Source: Lepas anatifera
Lineage: Eukaryota; Arthropoda; Thecostraca; Lepadidae
Reading direction: 5' to 3'
DNA: 64,000 nucleotides
Assembly (NCBI GenBank): GCA_034440635.1
Contig: JAOTON010001929.1
Span: 1,687,001-1,751,000 of the forward strand
Shown: positions 12,065-23,703 of the stretch, piece by piece
Position numbering within the stretch: position 1 is the first letter of the stretch
How the letters are laid out: each line of letters starts with the position of its first letter
Notes under the pieces: model-generated
Seen by the model: the letters and a program-made list of their open reading frames with translations, nothing else
Databases searched by the model: none
Told to the model about the DNA's origin: nothing
Translations under genes and position numbers: made by a program

Positions 12065-12504
12065 ATCGAACTGTCAACATGCGGATGCTAGTCTCATGAC
12101 TTAGTCAACCGTAACATGTCTTCTTTGGACAGCTAAGGATGAAAGCAAGTTAAATGGCGCGTTTGGGCTAAAATTGGAAAATTAAAACATTCAGGAGAAC
12201 ACAATTGTTTTCTCTATACGACACGTCTCCGTGCTTGAACAAAAAACGTCCGGTGATGAGACGGTGGCGGCCTACAACAAACGGCAAAGAAGGCACTGCC
12301 AAACAAAGAACAAATGTGCAGCTTTTTAGGGAGAGGGATTGGTCCCAGTACATCAATACCGAAGGTTTTGATGTTTACGACAGTAGCTGGAAACTACACA
12401 TGATGCCTGGTTTAAGAAAAGAACAATGCTGAATCACACCCAGAACATATCTTGCTCACTAGCTGCACAAAACCGGAGATCAGCAAGGAGACGAGATCGG
12501 GGGT

Positions 12505-12690
12505 GCGGTAGTGGAGTGGTCAGCGTAACTGGCTTCCATTCAGCCGACCCGGGTCCAAGGCCCGGCAGCTTCCTCGAACAAGGAGCAAGCTGGCTCCCGA
12601 GAAACCCTTCCAACAGGGAAAGAGTTGGCGACGCCATATGACCCTGGCAGTTGGTGCGTCGATAAGCCCCAATAATTATTATAAGCCCCA
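12505..12690 (+). mobile_element. tRNA-derived SINE
   Basis: GGTGCGGTAGTGGAGTGGTC followed by AGCG resembles a tRNA 5' half with a pol III A box. GACCCGGGTCCAAGGCCCGG about 45 bases further matches the B-box/T-arm region. The cloverleaf is not intact (no good acceptor stem), and the sequence continues past the tRNA-like head into an AT-rich tail (aataattattataagcccc). It is therefore a SINE rather than a functional tRNA gene. Confidence 0.7.
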
Positions 12691-12699
12691 CAAAGTATG

Positions 12700-14113
12700 A
12701 TTAAGGAGACGAGTTCGACGGTGAGCAGCGCCGCCCGGCGGGCTGCCCTACATAGGTGGCGTTACTGAGCACTGCTGGTAGCGTATTGTGAGCACAGCCG
12801 TGTCCTACTGCCGACGAAATCATCAAAATGGCGCATCCTGGATTTTTGCTTTCACTTGGGGCTTAGTGAAGCACACATGTAAGTGTTTCGGCAGTTCATA
12901 TAATAAGTTGGAGCGATGGTGAGGTCATCTGGTAGGGTCGGAAGGGAAGGGGAATTGGCTAGGCTAGGACTTGGCGCAAAATCGTGCTTATGTGTCGCCT
13001 GAAACCCGTGGCATTCAACAAAGCGTGTAGAGTTAAACATACCGAGGCTACGCTCCTGACAAAAGGTTTTCCTGAGAAAAGACGAGTTAGGGAAGAAATG
13101 ATACTGGTGTTAGACCGGTGCGGTTTTGCGCTCGAGTGCACTGAATTAAAGGCAAAATTGAAGTATTCTAAAGGTCTTATCTAGAAGTACGGATGCAGGA
13201 CTCCGCCCCAGGGGCTTGCTGTTTAAGCCCAAGAGTGGACTGTTAGAAATTTAGATTATCGATGGGAATGTGAGGCAGGCAACACAGGGATCCGCCAAAA
13301 CCAAGGTCTTCACTTGCGTGACGTCCATGGCAACACATGCGTTGTAAGAGCTGCTATTGCTTCCGTACGTATTTAAATACGCGGTAACAATCGTGCAATA
13401 ACAGCATGTATTACGATCTGCTTTAAAAATTTGAATATATCTAATGCCCATATATTTAAGGTTACGTCATCCTAACTTTTTGGGGATCCACCTGTCAGAC
13501 AGTAGACACAGGCTCGCTATCGGAAAGGCGCTGGAAACACTGCTCACTTCAGTAAATGTCGTCTTTTACATACAACTTTAAACCCAACTTTAAACCACCT
13601 GTCGAAGCACGTGCCGGTAATGTACAAGCACTTCCTTGTTTGTAAAGGGTAGTAGTAGTAGTAGAAGCATATATTTTATTATGTAATGACAAATGCACAA
13701 AACAGCATATAACAATATAGCGAATTGGTGCAAAAGCCTACCGCTTAACGCTAGTCGCCTCTCCATCAGTCATTGAAATTACTTATGTATAAAAAACTCT
13801 AAGCAAAGCATTAATTAACTAAACATAACAAAACTAGCCGCCCCCACGGCCACTGGTTGCCCCGCCTACGCGCCGGATGGCGAAGCACCGCCACCGCCCC
13901 CGCCGGACACCACGCGACTACGCGTATTTAGCGCTGACACTAAGAAGTTCTGAACGGCTCCGGCCACGGCTCGGCCCTGCTCGGCTTGTAGTGTTGTGCC
14001 TGTTGCAAGTATGTTCAGGAGCTGTGTTTGTTGTATCTGTCTTGGCGTCTATGTTGTGATCTAATAGTTTGTTTAGAAGAGAATGTCGATGGGTGCCTGT
14101 ATCACCTACGGGG
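12700..14113. other. Unassigned intergenic DNA
   Basis: Short open frames occur on both strands with no recognisable domain. A short (AGT)n run lies near 13651 and a GC-rich patch at 13840-13990. No gene is supported. Confidence 0.45.
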
Positions 14114-14121
14114 GTGTCCAC
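14114..14121. repeat. Target-site duplication of hAT element (left)
   Basis: GTGTCCAC, identical to the copy at 16124..16131 immediately outside the other end of the element. Confidence 0.8.
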
Positions 14122-16123
14122 TCTGATATCGGATCATCCGATCGGATTGATTAATCCCGAATCCCGGGATTATATTTCTAAATCCGGGATCCCGATATTT
14201 TCCAACACTAAAAATGGCGTGGAAAACGTCGTTGATAGTAATAAAAATCATTATAGAATCCAACAACAGGCTACAGCGTTGTTTTATGCTTAATATTTTA
14301 CCTACCTGAAATGTTCAAACACGAGCAAAATCCAGGCTCTCCTTCTGCATGTACGTAGATTGTACTGGCATCGCTTCACAGTTCACACCGTGTCAGTTTC
14401 TCTGTTCGAGCTCGAGTCTGAAAAGTAAAAAAATTTTTGAACGACCCTAACGAGACATGCGTCCGATCGAAAGAACCAGACGCATGGCTTTAATATATTA
14501 CAATTGACCCCTGTGTCACAACTGACCCTGATGGTCAAATGCAACATTTGAAGTAAGTATTTAAGCCAAGTTATGTATTATGTACTAGCAAGTTATGTAC
14601 TAGCAAGCAAAGACCAATCAATGTTTTTGTTTTGGTATAGTGCTACATCTTTCATAGCCAAAATGTCAAGGTTGCTGAAAATATGATGAAAAGTTTTCTA
14701 GCAAAGCGTTGCCCTTTCTGAAGCAGGAGAAGAATCGCTACAGTTGACCCCGGTCTCCTTATCAACTTGACAGAAAAAAGTAATGCAACGACTCTCTAAA
14801 TTTCACATATGCTACCAACACAATAATAATAAATGGGTTAGCACTTCACACCGGCACACCAGTAACCAGTCTGACGCGCTTTGACTACACTGTGTCCCGC
14901 CTAATCCACGACGGAGCTCTACGCTGACAACCGACCACGTCTGAAATGAGAGCATCATGCAGTCCACGGTACTGGCTGACGGGGCTTCTGGTCGGATAGA
15001 AAACGATGCTTATTGGTTTTAGGCTATTTCCTGCGTTTGGCTATTAAATTGATGCTGAGGCTATTTAGCCGGATTTCCGCAACTACTTGCTTTGTTACTT
15101 TTTGACGATGGAGTGACGGCTACTGATGGTAGTTTTGATTGTCGGTTTGGGACGATGTTTTGGATTGTCGTTTGGGACGAGCAATAGAACAAACTTATTA
15201 TTAACGGGTGGTATTTTGTTTTATTTTTGTTAGGTGAGTTTTTGTTTATTAAGTTTTAAGCAAGACTTGTCTTTTACTGGCCAATTTCCCGGCACGGGGC
15301 ATTTCGGCCGACTGGGGGCCAATTGCCCCCAGTTAACATGTTAAAAAATGGCCTGGACAGATGCATGCTTCCGAAGTATTTAGATGCAAGCGATGGACTT
15401 GATGATCCTCAGCCAGCACAGTCGCTTCAATCGATGCTCCAACAGGCTCTAGATAAGATAGAGTTCCAGCCAGATCACATTCGTGCATCCAGGCTAAGTC
15501 TTCAATCCTTCCTTATGACCAAGGTCATTAGGAAAGAGTTGGAAAACCTGCCTGCCTCTGGAAAAGTGGTATATAGCTCTGTCCTCAGCTGACTCAGCAC
15601 ATAGTCCCTACGAATGTTGAGTCGGAACGTGTTTTTCAACTGTCGGAATACCGTCACTAAAGAACGGTAAGTCTCGCGACAAGCCGTTGATGCCCTTTGC
15701 TTCCTCAAGTGCTACTATCGTGGCAGGTGACTTTGTGACCAGGACACAATAGGCCGGGTCACAATAGGTAAATACCTCTATTGTAATATGACTAGAAAAA
15801 TAACCAAGAAATATATATTGTCAATACCATTCATATGTCTTTAATTGTTTGGGGAGCAAAACGTTTTATTCTGTTTAGTGTCCATATGAATTTCATTGCT
15901 TTCCGCATGTAAGAATAGTATGCTATGAGTTATCCTTAACGGGAAATATTGCTGTTAAGAAAAACTATGCTGTTAAGAATATGCCACAAACGTTACCTAA
16001 AGCAGACACTAATTTTCGACATGTTTATTGAAAAAATGTCAATCCCGGATCCCGGGATATCCGGATTGAGGGTCATAACCCGGGATCCCGGGATTGCAAA
16101 AATGTCCCGGATTATCAGCCCTA
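14122..16123 (+). mobile_element. hAT-family DNA transposon, defective
   Basis: The element is bounded by the 8-bp direct repeat GTGTCCAC (14114..14121 and 16124..16131), the length expected for hAT insertions. Inside, the right end read inward is TAGGGCTGATAATCCGG, and the left end TCTGATATCGGATCATCCG is a degraded relative. Both subterminal regions contain CCCGGGAT/ATCCCGGG palindromes (about 14156-14195 and 16045-16095). It carries a decayed remnant of a transposase C-terminus. About 2.0 kb is too short for a complete autonomous hAT, so this is a deletion derivative. Confidence 0.85.
15323..15730 (+). pseudogene. hAT transposase C-terminal remnant
   Basis: The frame from 15323 runs through DHIRASRLSLQSFLMTKVIR, hits a stop near 15590, and then continues as IVPTNVESERVFQLS, the hAT dimerisation signature (TxVESERVFS). 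After a frame change it continues RNTVTKER, stop, then VDALCFLKCYY, the usual hAT C-terminal region. At least one frameshift and two stops are present, so it cannot make active transposase. The N-terminal BED finger and most of the RNase H-like core were not found. Confidence 0.75.
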
Positions 16124-16131
16124 GTGTCCAC
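16124..16131. repeat. Target-site duplication of hAT element (right)
   Basis: GTGTCCAC, matching 14114..14121. Confidence 0.8.
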
Positions 16132-17511
16132 CCCATTCTCCGCCCCCTCCCTGTACCCGTTCGTCTACACCATTCGGCAGCGGGTCCTGGTTTTCCAAGA
16201 CAAAGCAGTCTCGTGTTTCCAGCCGACTGTGAACTCCGCGGCGCCAGGCCCGGCGCCAGACGTCACAGCCGAATGCATCAGTAATGTGGCCAACAATCGC
16301 GCCTCTTTGTCGCCGGGTTATCCAATCTTGGACAGCTATTTCGACGTCGAAATCGCGACGCCTGGACACAACACCGTCGACCATAGCGGCACAGTTCGGA
16401 AATGATTTTACTGCCTCTGTTTCTGGTGCAGACATACGGCGCTATTTCAGATGATGCAAACTTTGCAGTTGGCTGGTTAGACTATACATTCTGTAAGAGC
16501 ATGTTTTCGCGGTTTTAGGGCGATTCAGCGTCTAGGCTATATCACAAGAACATGTTTTCAATGGCTTTAGTAAACTGCATTTTATGAGGCTTGGGATTGA
16601 ATTTTAGCGCTATACGCCAATGCAGGCCGGGGAACTTAAACATACTTAAAATAAGTGGATGTTTGGGATTCCAGAAGAGAACATTTCACACGACAGTGCT
16701 TATTTTCTTATAAAGCTACCGATCATGATGCCCCAATTCTGCTAACGAAGTAATCCATCTCCCGGTATTTCTAACAGGCATCAAATTCATTCCGCAGGGA
16801 ATTCCGGAACTAGGGCGATTATCGCACTGCTGATTAGCCACTGTCTCGCTGCCACAAAATAATTACCTCGATCACGAAATACCAGACATGAGATTTGGAA
16901 AGGAGCGAAAATATGGACCTGCTAAGACAAACAATAGGTAATTATATTATGTTAGACTTTAGATCATACACATTCACCCTGTAACATCGGCAGGTGGTAT
17001 TACTCAGAATCACAACTCATAGCTAGTTTTGATTGTCCGCACTTACTTTTTAGTAGGAATATAGGTACACAGAGAGTTAAGCTGTCCATTTTGATTCATG
17101 CATTCCCTCTTATAACTTGTTTTTAGAACACGAAATGGTTGCGGGAAAATTCAGCCCGGATGAGGCTGAGGAGAGGGGCTCTCAGGCTGAGATCAGGCTG
17201 AGCCCGGATGAAGCTGAGAGAGAGAATTATTATCAAGGCAGAGTAGAATATTGTCGTGACAACTAACGCCTGACCTCGGAGAAGGTTCAGACACCAGCCT
17301 TATCAGCATTGGAGATTGGAGACCGTCACTCGAAAATGTCCCACACAGAAGCAGCACCCGGTCTTTAGCTCTATAAATCCAGTCTGGGCCCAAGCTGGTC
17401 GTGAAAGCGAACATAAGATTGCATCAGCTGCTATACTGGAGAGCCATCAACAGTCGGACTAGCTCGAAAATATGCATTGCTTTCCGTGTTCGGAGACGCA
17501 ATCAATAGCGG
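16132..17511. other. Unassigned DNA next to hAT insertion
   Basis: A minus-strand frame of 104 codons (16435..16121) and an overlapping plus-strand frame are open through a GC-rich patch. Neither shows a domain, and the minus frame would meet a stop four codons beyond the empty hAT site. A short internal duplication (gatgaggctgag.../gatgaagctgag...) lies at about 17158-17220. No gene is supported. Confidence 0.35.
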
Positions 17512-18735
17512 TTAACCCTTGCCCCGGTGGCGGGTACGAGCTACCTTCGTCCTGGTGGGGGCGGGGCTAAAAAAACCCACGATCTCAAAAACTAAGAGAG
17601 CTAGAAAAAGCGCAAAACCTCTATAAAGCTCTTCATAAATGATATTGAAAATACTTTGGTCATTTTTCTCGTCAGGTCAATATCAAGGACACCAGAGGTA
17701 AAACTAGGTCGAAATCTTTAATATGAGGTGTACTAAGTAAACCTCATATATCTCAGAAACTATGATAGCTAGAAACATTGCCTGCACACCATTCGAAAGC
17801 TCTTGAGCTGCTCTTTCATTACAGTGGCTGGCAATGATTTTTGGGTCAGGTCAAAGCCTAGGGAGATGCAGGTCACTGAACATTGGGAATGTGCTTGGGA
17901 ATATCCATAGCCACCCATACATAAGGGCGTTTCCTTTTTTGCTAATAACTTCCAAACCAAGCAAGATACAGCCATAGCTGATCCACCATTGCAATCCTCT
18001 CGTCAATACAAATAGACTGATATATAATATTGCTATGCCAGGTCCAATTTACAATTTGACCTGACCCAGGCCAACAGTTTGACCCAACTTGACCTGGTAT
18101 AGTCATGATGTATATCATTTGACTTGCAATGACTGCAAAAACACTTTGGTGACAAAATCAACGTTCTATATTTGTTTATTCAAAATTTATAGAGTAAAAC
18201 ACCGAAAAAATACTTGTTTGACCTACGGTGACCTTTGAAAGGTCACAGGTTAAAATTTTTGGTATCAACCTCAGAAATGGGCGAAGGACAAGTTTTAACG
18301 ATGTTTGAAGTTGATTCATCGATATTTGCTGAGAAAAGCTCATTTCGTGATTTTTCCCATGCATTTGCAATGGAAAGGTTATGCTCTGTACATGACCTTA
18401 GGTCGCTAATATAAAAAAATCCAGGAACATATGTTGTAGCTCCTGGTGGGCCCAATATGTGGTATCAGTTTCAGCTTGATCGATTAACCCTTCCTTTTAG
18501 TTATGCAGTCCTAAGCATTTTTTGTGGTGAGGTCACTTAATTAGGCCTGGTGACCTGACCTGACATGACCTTGAGCTAAACTTTTCATGAAGGATGTAAA
18601 AATAATGGAGAAACAGCTAGACTAAGTTTGGTGGCGCTGCATGCTGCTGGTTTTCGGTCACTTCGGAAAAAAAACCCGAGGGGGTCTAAAAACACCCCCA
18701 AGGTTAAAGACCCCCAAGACCCGGGCCAAGGTTAA
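17512..18735. mobile_element. TTAA-flanked element (D family) rich in AGGTCA motifs
   Basis: It starts TTAACCCTTGCCCCGGTGGC and ends with the near inverted repeat GACCCGGGCCAAGGTTAA, giving TTAA at both ends. The interior contains many AGGTCA/TGACCT motifs (for example TTTGGGTCAGGTCAAAGCC and TGACCTGACCTGACATGACC) but no transposase frame. TTAA target duplication is the hallmark of piggyBac-type transposition, so a non-autonomous piggyBac-like element is likely (inference). Confidence 0.6.
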
Positions 18736-19229
18736 TATAGATGTGAATTTGCTGAAATGATGTACAGGTCTATCTGAAAGTCTTTGAGCGCCTGGATGGT
18801 GTAGTGAATATCTCAATGCAGTTGGAGACAAGGCCCGTCGGCCAGGAAGAATCATGTATTTTTTACTCAGGTGGGATGAATAATACGCCCCCAGGCAATT
18901 TCACGCAGGTAATAAAAATAGCGTTTTTCCAACGTAGACTGATTTATACCCCGAGATAAGGAAGTTTCCCTGCACGAAAAGGGCTTCTGGAGTCTTAGGG
19001 AAGAGGAGATATGGTTCCAGATTGACACCATATATTAAAAGAATTTGCCTACCTCACTGACTACCAGGCTCAGTTTCAACAAACACTATAAATCATCTGG
19101 TTTACCGAGGTTCTCCTGCTATGTCAGTAAGATGGGTGTGGTCCGACCACCGCAACCTCGCGCCAAAGGTCCAACGGCGAGAATTCAGTCCCGGATTGGG
19201 ATTCAACCAACGGCCGAAAGTAGAGGACA
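18736..19229. other. Unassigned intergenic DNA
   Basis: No gene or repeat boundary was recognised. A short frame from 19121 runs into the minisatellite that follows. Confidence 0.4.
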
Positions 19230-20138
19230 TCATAGATAAGACATCTTACTCAGGCATGGAGCATATCATGGATAAGACATCTTACTCAGGCATGGAACAT
19301 ATCATGGATAAAACATCTACCTCCGGCGTAGAGTACATAATGGATAAGACATCTTACTCAGGCTTAGAGCATATAATGGATAAGACATCTTACTCAGGCT
19401 TAGAGCATATAATGGATAAGACATCTTACTCAGGCATAGAGCATATGCTGGATAAGACATCTACCTCCGCGTAGAGTACATAATGGATAAGACATCTACC
19501 TCCGGCGTAGAGTACATAATGTATAAGACATCTTATTCAGGCGTAAAGTACATAATGGGTAAGGCATCTTACTCAGACATAGAGCATGTAATGGATAAGA
19601 CATCATACTCAGGCATAGAACATATAATGGATAAGACATCTACCTCAGACGTAGAGTACATAATGGATAAGACATCTACATCCGGCGTAAAGTACATAAT
19701 AGATAAGACAACTACCTCAGGCGTAGATTACATAATGGATAAGACATCTGCCTCCGGCGTAGAGTACATAATGGATAAGACATCTTACTCAGGCGTAGAG
19801 TACATAATGGATAAGACATCTTACTCAGGCGTAAAGTACATAATGGATAAGACATCTTACTCAGGCATAGAGCATGTAATGGATAAGACATCTAACTCAG
19901 GCATAGAGCATATAATGGATAAGACATCTACCTCAGGCGTAAAGTACATAATGGATAAGACATCTACCTCCGGCGTAGAGTACATATTGGATAAGACATC
20001 TACCCCCGGCGTAGAGTACATAATGGATAAGGCATCTACCTCCGGCGTAGAGTACATAATGGATAAGACATCTACCCCCGGCGTAGAGTACATAATGGAT
20101 AAGACATACCTCCGGCGTAGAGTACATAATGGATAAGA
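19230..20138 (+). repeat. 36-bp minisatellite, about 25 copies
   Basis: The unit is ATGGATAAGACATCTACCTC followed by CGGCGTAGAGTACATA, with an alternating variant (CTTACTCAGGCATAGAGCAT). Because 36 is divisible by three and the unit has no stop in one plus frame and two minus frames, long repetitive frames arise. In the plus frame each unit reads as a 12-residue repeat (MDKTSTSGVEYI or MDKTSYSGIEHI). One unit near 19470 lacks a base and another near 20105 lacks two, breaking the frame. No signal peptide or unique coding flank is visible, so I treat it as non-coding. Confidence 0.9.
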
Positions 20139-21623
20139 CATCTGAAGAAACACTCGATCCGGTCCAATCCATAGATCGTATTTAGTTGGATTAGCCTAGC
20201 GATTTAGGTAGTGTTTGCTCTGGATTTGGTGTACCTTGTATGGTTTGGTTGATTTAGTCGGATTTTGCGGATATATATTTGATTTTTAATTATTATACTG
20301 GGATGCAGACATATTGGCCTGCATTCACCGGTGAATTTACGGATATGAACTGCATTGGATTGGACATTTCTTGACTATGACGTTCTCTCAGCTTCTCTTC
20401 TTCGTTCAGCGACGAGAACAAATATCAAATTTTTAAGATAGCACTTCGGGATGCGAGATGTATATTTTGAAGATGTTGAGGATGGGAAAGTAAGTAAGAC
20501 GTAATTTATTTAAATAAGAAAGTCATCGCTCAAAATCTGGACTTTTCCACGCAACTCGCACCTATAACAAAGTATTTTACAAAAAGCTACCATTAAAATG
20601 CATCGATTGTTGTGGCTGAATCATCACCCTGCCCTGCAGCACGTCCAACTTGCTCAACCCACTCAATCTAATCAGCTGAATACCGGTCTCACTCCACCAC
20701 TCTCACATCCGCACACTCCCCCTCTCCTCCACCTCCTCCTCCACCACCCCCGGCCGCTTGCGTGCTCCGGGTATCATCGACGTCATAAACTAGCACGATG
20801 CAGGCACCTGCATCCGCCCCCGCTTCCGATTGCCCCAGGAGGTGGAGGAGGGGCACGCAGATATTGGGCGGATATCGGGGTCAAGGACGAACAGCAGGAG
20901 GGGGCGTGTGCTGGTGGGGGGATGCCGGTGCCTGGTCAGACAGCTGCCTCGTGTTGCGGAATCGATTGCGGATGCAGAAGATGCCAGGGGGAGGGTGTGC
21001 TGGTGTAAAACACTCATATGTAGTGGCAGCTGTACAGGGCCGGTTGGTTCCGGAGCAGTGTCAACTGGATGATTCATGGCATCCGGTTTAATTGTACTTA
21101 GCTTAATGTCTTTTCAAAGGGATTCGACATCTCCTTTATCATACAGGTAATCACGAAAATTGGAATCTAAGTGCAAAATAATGTCAGACTCTCCTTAATT
21201 TAGTAATGCCCGTTCAAAGAAAAAAATTGCGGGTACATTAGCATTATATCTATACAAAAATCAATTGGATATGCGACACAGGTTTTTAAAACCAGTAAAA
21301 GTTGTTTTTATTTCATATCATATCCGAATTAATTACTGACTGTTTGGAGGAGATTCAGTGCTACCTAAACACCAATCAAAGTTATAATCAATTTCCTGAA
21401 GTGTCTTGCCATGTTTCAGAGGCTCTCAAATGCCTGAAACCTCACCTCAGGACACATTGTCGCTGCGTCGAGCGAGCCGTCCGGTCCCTGGCTCGCTCTG
21501 TCCAACTCAGACCCCCGTCGCTGTTCGTCGCCCGCCGCACTCAGCATTCATCGTTCCCGCCAGTGCTCGAATTCGCCCGGCATGCGCGCGTATGACCCAT
21601 AATAGTAGCGGTACCGCCCGTAT
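20139..21623. other. Unassigned intergenic DNA
   Basis: A pyrimidine-rich patch (about 20690-20760) and a GC-rich patch (20810-21000) have overlapping open frames in several phases without recognisable domains. No gene is supported. Confidence 0.4.
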
Positions 21624-22549
21624 TTAACACGCGCACTGGAGGGGGGCCTCGGAGGCCTCCCCACCTGTTTTTCCGAGGTGGCCGGAGAACCGCTCGTAGC
21701 CGAAAAACGATACTTTGCCACATTTAACAGAATTTAATAACGCGTCGATTGGTGAAGGAATTTTGAAAATCGCTCGAAAATTTTTTCACTTATAGGCTTT
21801 TAAAGTCAGACCTACATTTTGAGATCGCCGTAATCACGCGGTCGGACCAGTTAGCTTGCATTGGAGACCGAGTGGTGAAGTCATAACACCATATAACCGG
21901 GATTATATGTCAAGGTCACCTCACATGAAGGTCAAGGTCAAGGTCAAAGGTCGCAGGTCAAGGTCATATCTGCACTTTCAAGGTCACTGACCACAGTGCT
22001 TCCGGTCAAATGACGTTACCCGGTCTGACGTACGTTATGCTATGACGTCATGGATAAGGTACCCCAATACCAAGGTCAAGGTCAAAGGGCAAGGTCAAAG
22101 GTCATTTACAAAGGTTAATCCTCATTTCCCGCCAAATAGTGGCTATAGTGTTAGTCAAAGTGTACATTATAAGTAGTATATTATATTGTGACCTTAGAGG
22201 TCTATGACCTTGAATGACCTTGACCCCAAAATTGAAAGGAAGGCTCTTTGAGACCTTCTCTATATGACCCTGGCCCGCCTTTAGCTTATTCCCGCCACTT
22301 TCCCGCATAATCACGGCATTTACCGGTCGGTCCCCAGCATGGCCAAGTTTTGACCTTTATGACCTCATTTAACCTTGAAGATGTTGACCTAGGTCAATAA
22401 AAATTGGTCATGATGTAGATCACTATAACTCCCACCCACCTTCCAAATTTCGTTTTTCTATGCTTCTTAGTTTCCGAGATCTTAGGGGGGCCTACCAGGC
22501 CCCCTCCAGTGCGCGTTAGTGCCAGACCCCCCTCCAGTGCGGGTGTTAA
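21624..22549. mobile_element. TTAA-flanked element, family A copy 1
   Basis: The left end TTAACACGCGCACTGGAGGG and the right end CCCTCCAGTGCGGGTGTTAA form terminal inverted repeats with TTAA at both ends (926 bp). A second near-complete copy lies at 25516..26405. The interior has tandem AGGTCA half-sites (about 21910-21970, 22070-22110, 22190-22225) but no open transposase frame. It is a non-autonomous element, likely piggyBac-like because of the TTAA target (inference). Confidence 0.85.
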
Positions 22550-22670
22550 TGCCCTCCGCCACTGCACCGGCGCCGGTCGACCTCGCTGACTTCATATCGA
22601 ACTCGTAGTCCCGCTTGTGTGCGCGTCCGTGCTCGTCCGTTCGCGTCCCCCCCTCCGCACTCATCGCTCC

Positions 22671-23703
22671 TTAACCCTCGCCCCACCGGGGGCCATCGAT
22701 GGCCCCCCTAAGGTTTTTCCGGGATAGCAGAAAAACGACGAGGCGCAGCACCGCGGTTGAGGGCGCTCCACCTCTCACTGTATCATTTTCCCATCATTCC
22801 TGAAATTTTTTACCCCGGGTCACCCAAGGTCAGGTCACCAGACGAGGTCAACCAAGGTCACCTCACTTCACCTTTAGAGCTCTGTAAGAGCTACATTTCA
22901 AAGTCGATCGATTTGAAACTTCCCACACTTCATGACCCCTCTAGGGTCTACAAGGTGTATATCCGGGATTTTTCGATTTCGTGCCCTGAGGTCAGGTCAC
23001 GAGGCGACCTCTCCCATTGGAAAAGCATGGGGAAAAGCTATTTCATGATATAAAAGCCACAAAAATGATTGCAAATACTCAGACTGCTCAGAACAACGTT
23101 TTTGGACACCCTTTCACGGATCCCAGGGGTCATATTTGGCCTTTGACTTTTTCAAGGTCATCCAAGGTCACCAGAGGTCAAAAACAGTATTTTGACAATA
23201 ACTTTTGACCTAATTGAGCTAGAGCGCTGAAACAAACACCATCGTGTTTGTCTTGTCACTGGCTTTCATTTGATATACGGCAAGGTCACTTTTTGACCTT
23301 TCGTGACCTCAGGTCATATTAGGTCACGAGGTGACCTCTGGCGGTCAAACCACTGGCGGGAGGTCTTTACGTTCCACATAGCGGAAAAAGTACTGGCAAT
23401 TTGCTATCAAATGTACTTTACCAGGCCTCAATAGCTCTAATGACATAAGAGTTATGCCCAGTTTGCTTAATCATTGCATATTTGAGTGAAAATAGCCGAT
23501 CTTGACCTAATTTGACCTCTGAAGGTCAAACCATTGACCTGAGCACTAAAACATGCGCAGTAATTTCTTACTGAATTCACGCGAGCTTTCTATTGCACTT
23601 TGCAGATTTGCGCTAACGCCCATATTTTCGGAGTTAGAGGGGGCCATCGATGGCCCCCGGTGGGGCGAAGGTGGCGTCGGACCCCCGGTGGGGCGCGGGT
23701 TAA
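22671..23703. mobile_element. TTAA-flanked element, family B copy 1
   Basis: It starts TTAACCCTCGCCCCACCGGG and ends GGTGGGGCGCGGGTTAA, so it has terminal inverted repeats plus TTAA at each end (1033 bp). The perfect palindrome GGGGCCATCGATGGCCCC occurs just inside both ends. The interior carries AGGTCA motifs. A partial second copy is at about 58605..59365. No transposase is encoded. Confidence 0.85.

Noticed and set aside
19483..20136. 217-codon plus-strand repetitive frame
   Set aside because: Produced by the 36-bp minisatellite. It is broken from the upstream half by a one-base loss and open on the other strand as well.
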